DNA from: Klebsiella aerogenes
GTDB taxonomy: Bacteria; Pseudomonadota; Gammaproteobacteria; Enterobacterales; Enterobacteriaceae
DNA length: 64,000 nucleotides
Reading direction: 5' to 3'
Assembly (NCBI GenBank): GCA_029027985.1
Contig: CP119076.1
Location: 4,400,422-4,464,421 of the forward strand
The notes beneath the pieces were generated by a model. It was given only the letters and a program-made list of their open reading frames with translations. It had not been told where the DNA came from and did not search any database. Both the position numbers and the translations under genes were made by a program. Below are positions 54,827 to 64,000 of this stretch, piece by piece; the first letter of the stretch is position 1, and every line of letters starts with the position of its first letter.

Positions 54827-56556
54827 AATTCAGGCCCCAGACCGATATAAAACTGTAAACCGTGTTCATCTTTGTCGCCGATAGGCCTGGCGATATCCAG
54901 CTTGACCGGCCCTACTGGCGATTGCCAGCGCACGCCGAAGCCCGCGCCGGTTTTGAAATCACTGTTGCGAATGTCGCTAACCGCTTCGCCGCCATCGACA
55001 AACACGGCGCCCCACCATTTACCGGTGACGTTATATTGGTACTCCAGCGAACCGGTTGCCAGCTTTGAGGCACCAATCAACTTACCATCGTCATCCTTCG
55101 GCGAGATTGATTTGTATTTATAACCGCGAATACTGCGGTCGCCACCGGCGAAGAATCGCAGATCCGGCGGTACCTTGTTAAAGTCATCGGCCTCAATCCA
55201 GCCGAGGTTGCCGCGCACCACAAAGCGGTGACGGTCGTAGAGGGTACGGATCCACACGTCCTGCGCCTGTACAACGACAAAGTTAATGTCCGAACCCCAC
55301 ATGGTGTTGGAGTAGTCCACCGAGTAACGCTGGGAATCGCCCCAGGTCGGCATCAGGCCGCCGCGAGAACGGGTACGGTTCACCGAGACGCCAGGATAGA
55401 GCAACATGGTGGTATTGGTGACGTTGGCCTGGGTAAAGTGGTCGAGACTCCAGCGCAGGTTGATGGCGCGCTGCCAGCCGCTCGACATCTCCCAGTATCG
55501 CGATACGGCAAGCGTAGTGGAGTCGGCTTTGGTATCGTTGAGATCGGTGCGTTTAAAGCCGCCCTGCATCAGGTAATACTGTTCAAGCGGGCTTTTTAAC
55601 AACGGTACTTTATAGCTGAAATCGAGCTGCTGCTCCGGCGCGGAAAGGCTGATACTGGAGGTCAGGCTGTGGCCATAAGAGTTCATCCACGGCTTTTTCC
55701 ACGTCGCTTTCACGCGCGGCCCGACGTCGGTGGAATAACCGACCCCAGTTTCCACGGTGTTCTCTTTGCGCGGCGAAACGACGCCCTGCAGAGGCAGCAC
55801 CTTGGTTTTGCGCGATTTATCAAACTGCGGCGCGACAACCACCGAACTAAACCAGCCGGTCGCGGCCAGGCGGCGGTTCAACTCCGCCAGATCCTGCGAG
55901 GTGTAGTAATCCCCCTGCTTAAACGGCACCAGGTTTTGTAGATACTCTTCACGGATTTGCGAACCGGTAAAGCTCACCGGGCCGAAGCGGTAGCGTTCGC
56001 CGCTGTTGTAATCAATGTCCCAGAAGGCCTGGTGACGGTCGAGCGACACGCCAAGCTGGCTTTTATTGAATTCGCTATCGAAATAGCCTTTGCGCAGCGC
56101 CACCTTGGTGAGCGAGCTTTTGAAATTGTCATAATCCCCGTGATTGAGCACGGTGCCGATCGCCGGACGCGTTTTCAGCAGATCCAGGTAGTCACGGTCG
56201 GTGCGCGCGCCGCCGCGCAGAATCACCTCGGTGCCGCCGATACGCACCGGCTCGCCGGGCGTTACTTTGGCAATTAATACCTGACGCCCCTTCTTTGGCG
56301 GCGGACGCAGATCAAAATCGATGGTCGGTTGGTAGTAACCCAGCGCTTTCAGACCCACGCGGATGGCATCATCGACGCGCGCGCGAAAGCGACGGTCCGG
56401 CGTGACTTCATCACTCTGGATCGTGGATAATTGGGCGCGGACGTTTTTTTCCAGTTCCCCGGATAACCCCTCAACCTGCAAACGCACATTCGCTGCGCTG
56501 GCGACCCCGCTGACCAGTAAAAGGCTGGTAACGCATAACTGGCGGATTTGTTGCAC
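54823..56556 (-). CDS. tamA: Outer-membrane translocation and assembly module protein TamA
   Basis: 577 aa, as E. coli TamA. Signal peptide 1-21 (cleavage after ASA), three POTRA domains (about 22-265), then a 16-stranded Omp85 barrel ending in [10 protein letters not shown]. The lid-lock motif [10 protein letters not shown] near residue 475 has the conserved RGF/Y of Omp85 proteins. Divergent from msrA across 210 bp. Confidence 0.96.
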   Translation of the reverse strand: MQQIRQLCVTSLLLVSGVASAANVRLQVEGLSGELEKNVRAQLSTIQSDEVTPDRRFRARVDDAIRVGLKALGYYQPTIDFDLRPPPKKGRQVLIAKVTPGEPVRIGGTEVILRGGARTDRDYLDLLKTRPAIGTVLNHGDYDNFKSSLTKVALRKGYFDSEFNKSQLGVSLDRHQAFWDIDYNSGERYRFGPVSFTGSQIREEYLQNLVPFKQGDYYTSQDLAELNRRLAATGWFSSVVVAPQFDKSRKTKVLPLQGVVSPRKENTVETGVGYSTDVGPRVKATWKKPWMNSYGHSLTSSISLSAPEQQLDFSYKVPLLKSPLEQYYLMQGGFKRTDLNDTKADSTTLAVSRYWEMSSGWQRAINLRWSLDHFTQANVTNTTMLLYPGVSVNRTRSRGGLMPTWGDSQRYSVDYSNTMWGSDINFVVVQAQDVWIRTLYDRHRFVVRGNLGWIEADDFNKVPPDLRFFAGGDRSIRGYKYKSISPKDDDGKLIGASKLATGSLEYQYNVTGKWWGAVFVDGGEAVSDIRNSDFKTGAGFGVRWQSPVGPVKLDIARPIGDKDEHGLQFYIGLGPEL

Positions 56557-56766
56557 GTGTTCTCCTGAATATCCTTGTTTCCCCCCGAAGGAAACGCAAG
56601 TGCCGCTCCACGGCTTAACAAAACCCTAACAACTAAGGGTTGAAAAAGTGACGGTAACCCAAATAATTCTTATGTTTAAATCTAGACGTATTGAGCGTGT
56701 TTATTGTCTAAAAAGACACGCTTCGTTACAACCTTAACCACAAATTGAGTAATTGAGAGGCCAACC

Positions 56767-57405
56767 GTGAGTCTATTTGATAAAACGCATCTTGTCGCCC
56801 AGGGGGATGCGCTGCCGGGGCGTAACACGCCGATGCCGGTGGCCACGCTCCACGCTGTTAACGATCATTCGATGACTAACGTCCCTGAGGGGATGGAAGT
56901 GGCGCTGTTCGCGATGGGCTGCTTCTGGGGCGTCGAGCGCCTGTTCTGGCAGCTTCCAGGAGTCTACAGCACCGCAGCGGGCTATACCGGCGGCTATACG
57001 CCAAACCCCACCTATCGCGAAGTGTGCAGCGGTGAAACCGGGCACGCGGAAGCGGTGCGCGTGGTCTTCGACCCGCAGGTCATCAGCTATGAGCAACTGC
57101 TGCAGGTCTTCTGGGAAAACCACGATCCGGCTCAGGGGATGCAGCAAGGCAACGATCACGGCACCCAGTACCGCTCGGCGATCTACCCGCTGACGCCGGA
57201 GCAGCTTGAGGCGGCAAAAGCCAGCCTGGCGCGCTTCCAGGCAGCGATGCGCGACGCTAACGATACGCGCGGCATCACCACCGAAATCGTCGCGGCGAAG
57301 CCGTTCTACTATGCCGAAGACGACCACCAGCAGTATCTGCACAAAAACCCGTACGGTTACTGCGGTATCGGCGGGATTGGCGTTTGCCTCCCGCCGCAGG
57401 CGTAA
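56767..57405 (+). CDS. msrA: Peptide methionine-S-sulfoxide reductase MsrA
   Basis: 212 aa, as E. coli MsrA. It reduces the S-epimer of methionine sulfoxide. The catalytic cysteine is Cys52 in [12 protein letters not shown]; the recycling cysteines lie near the C-terminus, in [14 protein letters not shown]. Start at ATG 56767; GTG codons upstream are unlikely. GAGAGGCCAACC provides the SD. Confidence 0.96.
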   Translation: MSLFDKTHLVAQGDALPGRNTPMPVATLHAVNDHSMTNVPEGMEVALFAMGCFWGVERLFWQLPGVYSTAAGYTGGYTPNPTYREVCSGETGHAEAVRVVFDPQVISYEQLLQVFWENHDPAQGMQQGNDHGTQYRSAIYPLTPEQLEAAKASLARFQAAMRDANDTRGITTEIVAAKPFYYAEDDHQQYLHKNPYGYCGIGGIGVCLPPQA

Positions 57406-57469
57406 TCCCTTCGTCTGAAGCCGCCTGGGCGAATAATTATCGCTCTGGTGGCCTTACAGAGATTTACGC

Positions 57470-57518
57470 TATACTACGCTGTGTCATAGCCGGTCCAGCG
57501 CCTTCGGACCGGTTTTTT
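57470..57518 (+). promoter_or_regulatory. Promoter-proximal intrinsic terminator in the ytfL leader
   Basis: TATACT at 57470-57475 is a -10 candidate. Only about 10 nt after its expected start, CCGGTCC (57490-57496) pairs with GGACCGG (57506-57512), followed by T6 (57513-57518). ytfL begins 69 nt later. It could simply end msrA transcripts, or form an attenuator or very short RNA for ytfL. Confidence 0.6.
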
Positions 57519-57586
57519 ATGTATTCCACATTAAAAAAGTTATCAACTTCCCTTCCGAGGATCTGATCTCAACGATCAGAAAAGAT

Positions 57587-58939
57587 ATGTTAAACAGTAT
57601 TTTAGTAATACTTTTCCTTATTGCCGTCAGTGCATTTTTTTCGATCTCTGAAATTTCGCTGGCCGCATCGCGCAAAATCAAACTCAAATTGCTGGCTGAT
57701 GAAGGCAATGTGAACGCGCAGCGCGTGCTCAAAATGCAGGAAAACCCCGGTACCTTCTTCACCGTCGTGCAGATTGGCCTCAACGCCGTGGCCATCCTGG
57801 GGGGTATCGTTGGCGATGCCGCATTTTCGCCCGCTTTCCATAGCGTGCTGAGCCGCTATATGTCTGCTGAGCTTTCCGAGCAGCTGAGCTTTATTTTCTC
57901 TTTTACCCTGGTCACCAGCTTGTTCATCCTGTTTGCTGACCTGACTCCGAAACGCATCGGTATGATTGCGCCAGAAGCCGTGGCTTTGCGTATCATCAAC
58001 CCGATGCGCTTCTGTTTACTGGTTTTCCGCCCGCTGGTATGGCTGTTCAACGGCATGGCGAACAACATCTTCCGCCTGTTTAAAATTCCGATGGTGCGTA
58101 AAGATGACATCACCTCCGATGATATCTACGCGGTGGTGGAAGCCGGTGCGCTGGCTGGAGTGCTGCGTAAACAGGAACATGAATTAATTGAAAACGTCTT
58201 TGAACTGGAATCGCGTACTGTCCCCTCTTCCATGACGCCGCGTGAAAACGTGATTTGGTTCGATCTGCATGAAGACGAGCAGAGCCTGAAGAACAAAGTG
58301 GCCGAACATCCGCACTCCAAGTTCCTGGTGTGTAATGAGGATATCGATCACATTATCGGCTACGTCGATTCAAAAGATCTGCTGAACCGCGTCCTGGCGA
58401 ACCAAAGCCTGGTATTAACCGGCGGCGTACAGATCCGCAATACGCTGATCGTGCCGGATACCCTGACGCTGTCTGAAGCGCTGGAAAGCTTCAAAACAGC
58501 CGGTGAAGACTTCGCGGTTATCATGAACGAATACGCGCTGGTCGTCGGGATTATCACCCTCAACGACGTGATGACCACCCTGATGGGCGACCTGGTCGGT
58601 CAGGGGCTGGAAGAGCAGATCGTCGCGCGCGATGAGAACTCCTGGCTGATTGACGGCGGTACGCCGATTGACGACGTAATGCGCGTGCTGGATATCGATG
58701 AGTTTCCGCAGTCCGATAATTACGAGACCATCGGCGGCTTTATGATGTTCATGCTGCGTAAGATCCCGAAACGCACCGATGCGGTGAAATTCTCAGGCTA
58801 CAAGTTTGAGGTGGTGGATATCGATAACTACCGTATCGACCAGCTGCTGGTTACCCGCATCGACAATAAACCGACGGTGCTGGTGCCAAAACTGCCGGAT
58901 ATCGAAGGCGCGGCTAAAGAAGAGAAAGGCGTCGCGTAA
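57587..58939 (+). CDS. paeA: Polyamine exporter of the CNNM/CBS family (YtfL, PaeA)
   Basis: 450 aa (E. coli YtfL 447). An N-terminal DUF21 membrane domain (about 1-190, four segments), two CBS domains (about 205-335) and a C-terminal CorC_HlyC domain (about 350-435). In Salmonella and E. coli, YtfL has been renamed PaeA for export of cadaverine and putrescine in stationary phase. The N-terminal and CBS parts match E. coli closely; divergence is concentrated in the last ten residues. Confidence 0.92.
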   Translation: MLNSILVILFLIAVSAFFSISEISLAASRKIKLKLLADEGNVNAQRVLKMQENPGTFFTVVQIGLNAVAILGGIVGDAAFSPAFHSVLSRYMSAELSEQLSFIFSFTLVTSLFILFADLTPKRIGMIAPEAVALRIINPMRFCLLVFRPLVWLFNGMANNIFRLFKIPMVRKDDITSDDIYAVVEAGALAGVLRKQEHELIENVFELESRTVPSSMTPRENVIWFDLHEDEQSLKNKVAEHPHSKFLVCNEDIDHIIGYVDSKDLLNRVLANQSLVLTGGVQIRNTLIVPDTLTLSEALESFKTAGEDFAVIMNEYALVVGIITLNDVMTTLMGDLVGQGLEEQIVARDENSWLIDGGTPIDDVMRVLDIDEFPQSDNYETIGGFMMFMLRKIPKRTDAVKFSGYKFEVVDIDNYRIDQLLVTRIDNKPTVLVPKLPDIEGAAKEEKGVA

Positions 58940-58957
58940 GCGGCCCTGAAAACATCA

Positions 58958-58986
58958 ACGGCTCCCATCAGGAGCCGTTTTTTTTT
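58958..58986 (+). terminator. ytfL terminator
   Basis: ACGGCTCC / GGAGCCGT stem with a CATCA loop, followed by T8-9. It lies between convergent ytfL and ytfK. Confidence 0.92.
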
Positions 58987-59002
58987 GCTTCGTCATACCC
59001 CG

Positions 59003-59209
59003 TTATGCCATCTCCGTTTGCAGACGCATAACCTGACGATTGACTTCGGACATCACTGATAAGTGCAGCTTGTCCTTAACCTTCGGGATAAGGATTTTGC
59101 CCTTATCAAATTCAAAAGCGCCAACGTCCTTGATATACAACCGTCCACGAAACAGGATCTTCACGTACTTCGCCACTTGCAGCGGATTGTAGCGTTGGAA
59201 AATTTTCAT
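59003..59209 (-). CDS. ytfK: DUF1107 protein YtfK, SpoT-linked stringent response modulator
   Basis: 68 aa. As far as I remember the E. coli sequence, this protein is identical to E. coli YtfK over its whole length, beginning [20 protein letters not shown]. YtfK has been reported to bind SpoT and shift it towards (p)ppGpp synthesis under phosphate or fatty-acid starvation. Small, basic and without membrane segments. The ATG at 59209 follows AGGAG. The 319-bp gap to ytfJ holds both promoters; no clear operator seen in it. Confidence 0.93.
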
Positions 59210-59528
59210 TGTTGTCTCCTGCCAGGGTTACGCTCCTGCGGCGCCACAGTTAGCCCGCGTAATGGGAGCGCAAATTTTAATGCCCTAAAACTATAGTCCA
59301 GATTATTGAAGACACCCAGTCTGTATAAGTTTTTTTACCCTTTGATGACAATAATTCAGAATTTTCATTTCAGGCATACGCAATTGTTAGTATAAGTTTC
59401 CGTTTTTCTTCGAATGTGTGCGTTAGCACGCAAACTGGCATCACGATTGCGGGTAATGGCGACAAATCGCACTTATCATTAAATCAGACCAAGTGGTCGG
59501 ATCACCTGCACATAAAAAAGGAAATCTT

Positions 59529-60086
59529 ATGACCCTACGTAAGTTGCTGGCGGTTTCCGCCCTCCTGTTGCCGTTAATGGCTTCGGCGCATAATTTTGTC
59601 GACGGTCAGCGCGTCGCGTCGGTAGGCATCGCCGACCGCGGAGAACTGGTGTTGAATAACGATAAGTTTAGCTACAAAAACTGGAATAGCGCGCAACTGG
59701 CAGGAAAAGTGCGCGTCATCCAGCATATTGCCGGACGCACCTCGGCAAAAGAGAAAAACGCTAATCTGATTGAGGCCATTAAGGCTGCCGGCTTGCCGCA
59801 CGATCGCTATCAGACCACCACTATCGTCAATACCGACGACGCTATCCCTGGATCCGGAATGTTCGTGCGCAGCAGCATCGAAAGCAATAAGCAGCTGTAC
59901 CCGTGGTCGCAGTTTATCGTCGATAGCAACGGCCTCGCCCGCAAAGCCTGGCAGCTTGATGAAGGCAGTTCGGCGATCGTCGTCTTAGATAAAGAGGGCC
60001 GCGTCCAGTGGGCGAAAGACGGCGCGCTGACCCAACAAGAGGTGCAGCAGGTCGTCGGCCTGCTGCATAAGCTGCTTAGTAAATAG
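59529..60086 (+). CDS. ytfJ: Periplasmic thioredoxin-like protein YtfJ
   Basis: 185 aa (E. coli 184) with signal peptide 1-20 (cleavage after ASA). A thioredoxin-like fold without the CxxC motif; no cysteine is seen in the mature part, so redox activity is unlikely. Conserved block [20 protein letters not shown]. Role unknown. The start at 59529 follows AAAGGAAA; the frame open to 59493 is rejected. The last 11 bp overlap convergent cysQ. Confidence 0.92.
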   Translation: MTLRKLLAVSALLLPLMASAHNFVDGQRVASVGIADRGELVLNNDKFSYKNWNSAQLAGKVRVIQHIAGRTSAKEKNANLIEAIKAAGLPHDRYQTTTIVNTDDAIPGSGMFVRSSIESNKQLYPWSQFIVDSNGLARKAWQLDEGSSAIVVLDKEGRVQWAKDGALTQQEVQQVVGLLHKLLSK

Positions 60087-60819
60087 AGACCCGGAAGCCG
60101 GGGTTAAGGAAGGATTCACGCGGCGTGTAGTCGAGGGTTTTGCCCTGCCAGTCGTGAACGTGCGCCCCGGCGGCAACCGCTACCGCATGGCCGGCGGCGG
60201 TGTCCCAGGTGCTGGTTGGCCCAAAGCGCGGATACAGCTGGGCATGGCCTTCCGCCACCAGGCAGAACTTCAGCGATGAACCGATAGAAGTCGTCTGGTG
60301 CTCGCCGAGCTGCTCAAGGTACTCCTGCAGCTCCGGATCGTTGCCGTGAGAACGGCTGATCACCACCAGCGGCGGGCGAGCATCGCGTACCTGAATCTGC
60401 TTGCGCACGCCGCATTCTTCTTTCCATGCCTTGCCATGTTCCGCGCTGTACATCACTTTCATCACTGGCGCGTAGACCACGCCAAGCGTCGGCTTGCCGT
60501 GTTCAATCAGCGCGATATTCACGGTGAATTCGCCGTTGCGCTTGATAAATTCTTTGGTGCCGTCCAGCGGGTCGACCAGCCAGTAACGCTGCCAGTGCTG
60601 GCGGACTTCCCACGCTGGCGGGTCTTCTTCCGACAAGATCGGGATCGTCGGATCCAGTGCCTGCAGGCCGCTGACAATGACGTTATGCGCAGCGATATCC
60701 GCCGCGGTAACCGGAGAATCATCCTTTTTGCTGCTCACATCCATCGGCTGGTTCCCATCGTAGACTTCCATGATGGCATCGCCCGCAATCCGTGCAAGCT
60801 GACATACTTGTTCTAACAT
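60076..60819 (-). CDS. cysQ: 3'(2'),5'-bisphosphate nucleotidase CysQ
   Basis: 247 aa (E. coli 246). A Mg2+-dependent, Li+-sensitive phosphatase that hydrolyses 3'-phosphoadenosine 5'-phosphate from sulfate assimilation. Metal-binding motifs: SEEDPP (about 63-68), DPLDGTKEF (about 83-91) and WDTAAGHAV (about 205-213). Divergent from cpdB; the 191-bp gap should contain both promoters. Confidence 0.96.
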   Translation of the reverse strand: MLEQVCQLARIAGDAIMEVYDGNQPMDVSSKKDDSPVTAADIAAHNVIVSGLQALDPTIPILSEEDPPAWEVRQHWQRYWLVDPLDGTKEFIKRNGEFTVNIALIEHGKPTLGVVYAPVMKVMYSAEHGKAWKEECGVRKQIQVRDARPPLVVISRSHGNDPELQEYLEQLGEHQTTSIGSSLKFCLVAEGHAQLYPRFGPTSTWDTAAGHAVAVAAGAHVHDWQGKTLDYTPRESFLNPGFRVSIY

Positions 60820-61010
60820 TCTCCACCTCTTCTGGTTACAGTGGCGTTAACTCGTTGTTTTATTTATATCGCATCATCACCAGTTCCGCTATCTGTGATA
60901 ACACAAGCGGTTTCCATTCACGCTTTTCTGGCAGAATTCACAATTCTGTAAGCAACAGAATGTAAATACATTTTCTTTTGTGCCATAGCTCATAAAAAAG
61001 GACGCCTCTG

Positions 61011-62954
61011 ATGATTAAGTTTAGTGCAACGCTGCTGGCCACGCTGGTGGCGGCCAGCGTCAACGCGGCGACGGTCGACCTGCGGATCATGGAAACCACC
61101 GATCTGCACAGCAATATGATGGATTTCGATTACTACAAAGATGCCGCCACGGAAAAATTCGGCCTGGTGCGCACCGCCAGCCTGATTGAAAAGGCCCGTG
61201 CGGAAGCGAAAAACAGCGTGCTGGTGGATAACGGTGATGTTATTCAGGGTAGTCCACTGGGCGACTATATGGCGGCAAAAGGGCTCAAAGAAGGCGATGT
61301 GCATCCGGTCTATAAAGCGATGAACACGCTCAACTACGCCGTCGGCAACCTCGGCAACCATGAATTCAACTATGGTCTCGAGTTCCTGCATAAGGCACTG
61401 GCGGGAGCGAAATTCCCCTACGTGAACGCCAACATTATCGATGCCAAAACCGGCAAACCGATGTTTACGCCGTATCTGATTCAGGATACCCAGGTGCAGG
61501 ACAGCGACGGGCAATCCCACACCCTGCGCATCGGTTATATCGGCTTTGTACCGCCGCAGATCATGACCTGGGATAAAGCGAATTTGAGCGGCAAAGTGAC
61601 GGTCAACGACATTACTGAAACCGCGCGTAAATATATCCCGGAGATGCGCGCGAAAGGTGCGGACGTGGTGGTGGTGGTCGCACATTCCGGTCTCTCCGCC
61701 GACCCGTATCAGGCGATGGCGGAAAACTCGGTCTACTACTTAAGCCAGGTACCCGGTGTTGACGCCATCATGTTCGGCCACGCCCATGCGGTGTTCCCGG
61801 GCAAAGACTTCGCCGCCATCAAAGGCGCGGATATCGCCAAAGGCACGCTGAACGGTATTCCGGCAGTAATGCCGGGAATGTGGGGCGATCATCTCGGCGT
61901 AGTCGATCTGGTGCTGAATAACGACAGCGGTAAATGGCAGGTGACGCAGTCCAAAGCCGAAGCGCGGCCTATCTATGACGCGGTAGCGAAAAAATCGCTG
62001 GCGGCGGAAGACAGCCAGATGGTGTCCGTACTGAAAGCCGATCACGACGCCACCCGCGAATTCGTCAGCAAGCCTATCGGCAAGTCCGCCGACAACATGT
62101 ACAGCTACCTGGCGTTGGTGCAGGATGACCCGACAGTACAGGTCGTCAACATGGCGCAGAAAGCCTACGTCGAACACTACATTCAGGGCGATCCGGATCT
62201 GGCGAAATTGCCGGTGCTTTCCGCCGCCGCGCCGTTTAAAGTCGGCGGGCGTAAAAACGATCCGGCAAGCTTCGTGGAAGTGGAAAAAGGCCAACTCACC
62301 TTCCGCAACGCTGCCGATCTCTATCTCTACCCGAACACCCTGGTGGTAATGAAGGTCAGCGGTAAAGAGGTCAAGGAGTGGCTGGAGTGCTCCGCCGGGC
62401 AGTTTAACCAAATTGATCCCGCCAGCAGCAAACCGCAATCACTGATTAACTGGGACGGCTTTCGTACCTATAACTTCGACGTGATTGACGGCGTGAACTA
62501 CCAGATCGACGTTAGCCAGCCGGCCCGCTACGACGGCGAATGCCAGATGATTCACCCGCAGTCAGAACGCATTAAGGACCTGACCTTTAACGGTAAGCCT
62601 ATCGATCCACAAGCCACCTTCCTGGTTGCCACCAATAACTATCGCGCCTACGGCGGTAAATTCGCCGGTACCGGCGACAGCCATATCGCCTTCGCTTCGC
62701 CGGATGAAAACCGCTCGGTGCTGGCGGCGTGGATTGGCGCGCAATCGAAGAAGGATGGCGCAATCCATCCGGCAGCGGATAACAACTGGCGTCTGGCGCC
62801 GATCCACAGCAAAACAGCGCTGGATATTCGCTTTGAGACCTCGCCGGGCGACAAAGCGGCGGCGTTTATCAAAGAGAAAGCGCAGTATCCGATGCGTCAG
62901 GTCGCCACCGACGATATCGGCTTTGCGATTTATCAGTTGGATTTGAGTAAGTAA
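61011..62954 (+). CDS. cpdB: Periplasmic 2',3'-cyclic-nucleotide 2'-phosphodiesterase/3'-nucleotidase
   Basis: 647 aa, equal to E. coli CpdB. Signal peptide 1-19 (cleavage after VNA). N-terminal metallophosphoesterase domain with [33 protein letters not shown] and GHAHAVFPG metal motifs; C-terminal 5'-nucleotidase domain (about 370-560). It lets the cell use extracellular cyclic and 3'-nucleotides. A REP array of nearly 1 kb follows 8 bp after the stop codon. Confidence 0.97.
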   Translation: MIKFSATLLATLVAASVNAATVDLRIMETTDLHSNMMDFDYYKDAATEKFGLVRTASLIEKARAEAKNSVLVDNGDVIQGSPLGDYMAAKGLKEGDVHPVYKAMNTLNYAVGNLGNHEFNYGLEFLHKALAGAKFPYVNANIIDAKTGKPMFTPYLIQDTQVQDSDGQSHTLRIGYIGFVPPQIMTWDKANLSGKVTVNDITETARKYIPEMRAKGADVVVVVAHSGLSADPYQAMAENSVYYLSQVPGVDAIMFGHAHAVFPGKDFAAIKGADIAKGTLNGIPAVMPGMWGDHLGVVDLVLNNDSGKWQVTQSKAEARPIYDAVAKKSLAAEDSQMVSVLKADHDATREFVSKPIGKSADNMYSYLALVQDDPTVQVVNMAQKAYVEHYIQGDPDLAKLPVLSAAAPFKVGGRKNDPASFVEVEKGQLTFRNAADLYLYPNTLVVMKVSGKEVKEWLECSAGQFNQIDPASSKPQSLINWDGFRTYNFDVIDGVNYQIDVSQPARYDGECQMIHPQSERIKDLTFNGKPIDPQATFLVATNNYRAYGGKFAGTGDSHIAFASPDENRSVLAAWIGAQSKKDGAIHPAADNNWRLAPIHSKTALDIRFETSPGDKAAAFIKEKAQYPMRQVATDDIGFAIYQLDLSK

Positions 62955-62962
62955 TGCCTGTT

Positions 62963-63936
62963 CCCCGGTTACGCTGCGCTTACCGGGGCTACAAATCGGG
63001 GCAGACTGGTAGCCCGGATAAGGCGCATCGCGCCGCTGTCCGGGAACATCTCCCCGGTTGCCCTACGCTTACCGGGGCTACAAATCGGGGCAGACTGGTA
63101 GCCCGGATAAGGCGCATCGCGCCGCTGTCCGGGAACATCTCCCCGGTTGCCCTACGCTTACCGGGGCTACAAATCGGGGCAGACTGGTAGCCCGGATAAG
63201 GCGCATCGCGCCGCTGTCCGGGAACATCTCCCCGGTTGCCCTACGCTTACCGGGGCTACAAATCGGGGCAGACCGGTAGCCCGGATAAGGCGCATCGCGC
63301 CGCTGTCCGGGAACATCTCCCCGGTTGCGCTGCGCTTACCGGGGCTACAAACCGGGGCAGACCGGTAGCCCGGATAAGGCGCATCGCGCCGCTGTCCGGG
63401 AACATCTCCCCGGTTACGCTGCGCTTACCGGGGCTACAAGTCGGGGCAGGCTGGTAGCCCGGAGAAGGCGCATCGCGCCGCTGCCCGGGAACATCTCCCC
63501 GGTTACGCTGCGCTTACCGGGGCTACAAATCGGGGCAGACTGGTAGTCCGGAGAAGGCGCGTCACGCCGCTGTCCGGGAACATCTCCCCGGTTGCGCTAC
63601 GCTTACCGGGGCTACAAACCGGGGCAGACTGGTAGTCCGGAGAAGGTGCATCGCGCCGCTGTCCGGGAACATCTCCCCGGTTGTGCTGCGCTTACCGGGG
63701 CTACAAGTCGGGGTTGACTGGTAGCCCGGATAAGGCGCATCGCGCCGCTGTCCGGGAACATCTCCCCGGTTGCGCTACGCTTACCGGGGCTACAAGCCGG
63801 GGTAGACCGGTAGCCCGGATAAGGCGCGTCGTGCCGCTGGCCGGGAACATCTCCCCGGTTGCGCTGCGCTTACCGGGGCTACAAATCGGGGCAGACTGGT
63901 AGCCCGGATAAGGCGCATCGCGCCGCTGTCCGGGGC
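62963..63936 (+). repeat. Tandem REP/BIME array, eleven units of exactly 89 bp
   Basis: Units begin at 62963 and then every 89 bp to 63853. Each has two palindromes: CCCCGGTTGCGCTACGCTTA then CCGGGG, and CCCGGATAAGGCGCATCGCG then CCGCTGTCCGGG. Units 2 and 3 are identical and unit 4 differs by one base, while later units carry more changes, so the 5' end looks most recently amplified. The last unit ends at the second palindrome. Open frames across it are repeat artefacts. Confidence 0.93.
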
Positions 63937-63955
63937 GACAGGGAGTGATACATTT

Positions 63956-64000
63956 TCACTCCCCGTGGTTGGCCAGCACCGCGGGGAGATTCAGCTCGAT
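63956..64000 (-). CDS. ytfH: HxlR-family regulator YtfH, C-terminal end (cut by window edge)
   Basis: The last 14 codons before a TGA (minus strand, 63956-63958) read IELNLPAVLANHGE. E. coli YtfH ends with WIELNLPEVLA followed by a short tail, and is likewise convergent with cpdB. Only this tail is visible, so the call rests on the short match and on synteny. Confidence 0.7.
   Translation of the reverse strand: MELNLPAVLANHGE

Noticed and set aside
62954-63902. Overlapping 73-codon frames (MPYAYRGYKSGQTGS type)
   Set aside because: They follow the 89-bp BIME period and span palindromes; a peptide-repeat family is not supported.
62963-63936. Possible CRISPR array because of regular spacing
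   Set aside because: The whole 89-bp unit is repeated, including what would be spacers; there are no unique spacers and no cas genes.

Overview
The window is an enterobacterial chromosome segment of high GC (judged by eye), dense with genes and with no phage, IS element, CRISPR array, rRNA or tRNA that I could find. Proteins very close to E. coli K-12 (PyrB, PyrI, NrdD, PmbA, CpdB, YtfK) occur in nearly E. coli order (pyrBI-ridA ... treBC ... nrdDG ... cybC-pmbA-yjgA ... mpl-fbp-ytfQRT-yjfF-ppa-ytfP-tamBA-msrA-ytfL-ytfK-ytfJ-cysQ-cpdB-ytfH). miaE, absent from E. coli K-12 but present in Salmonella and Klebsiella, and several extra sugar-utilisation clusters point to Klebsiella or Raoultella (inference; species not resolved).

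Layout. 1-4600: miaE (partial), rraB, argI behind two ARG boxes, tabA, then the pyrL-pyrBI attenuation operon and ridA. 4620-7013: a secreted GH20 hexosaminidase. 7170-10093: mgtA with an mgtL leader peptide and a leader RNA that can form mutually exclusive stems. 10259-14462: treR, treB, treC with a TreR-like operator. 14584-22506: accessory sugar cluster 1, comprising a KdgM-type porin, a RpiR-family regulator, a fructose-type PTS EIIBC, a GH38 alpha-mannosidase, a GH13_18 phosphorylase resembling E. coli YcjM, and an EIIA with a C-terminal membrane tail. 22574-26665: accessory cluster 2, a cellobiose-type PTS (EIIB, GH4 phospho-glucosidase, EIIC, no EIIA) facing a second RpiR regulator. 26774-29761: nrdDG with FNR and NrdR sites. 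29773-38576: accessory cluster 3, a minus-strand operon of the little-studied EF_0829/EF_0839 type: PRD protein, SFCGS protein, DUF4312, DUF4311, DUF4310, amidohydrolase, DgaE-like ammonia lyase, DgaF-like aldolase, then a periplasmic lactonase and a BglG/MtlR-type activator. 38777-64000: core genes, interrupted by two striking tandem arrays of REP-like palindromes (five units of 124 bp and eleven units of 89 bp).

How the genes work together. Cluster 1 looks like one pathway: entry through the porin, phosphorylating import by EIIA plus EIIBC, removal of a mannosyl(-phosphate) unit by GH38, and phosphorolysis of the remaining glucoside by GH13_18. Mannosyl-glucosyl-glycerate, or mannosylglycerate together with glucosylglycerate, would fit (inference). 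Cluster 3 looks like uptake and breakdown of an acylated amino-sugar acid: deacylation, PLP-dependent deamination to a keto-deoxy acid, and aldol cleavage to pyruvate and a triose. Its transporter, built from DUF4310/4311/4312 and SFCGS proteins, has no recognised mechanism and is the best candidate here for an undescribed system.

Limits: family calls come from reading the translations and remembered homologues. No alignment, search, folding or structure prediction was run. Coordinates of starts were set from ribosome-binding sites and homologue N-termini.
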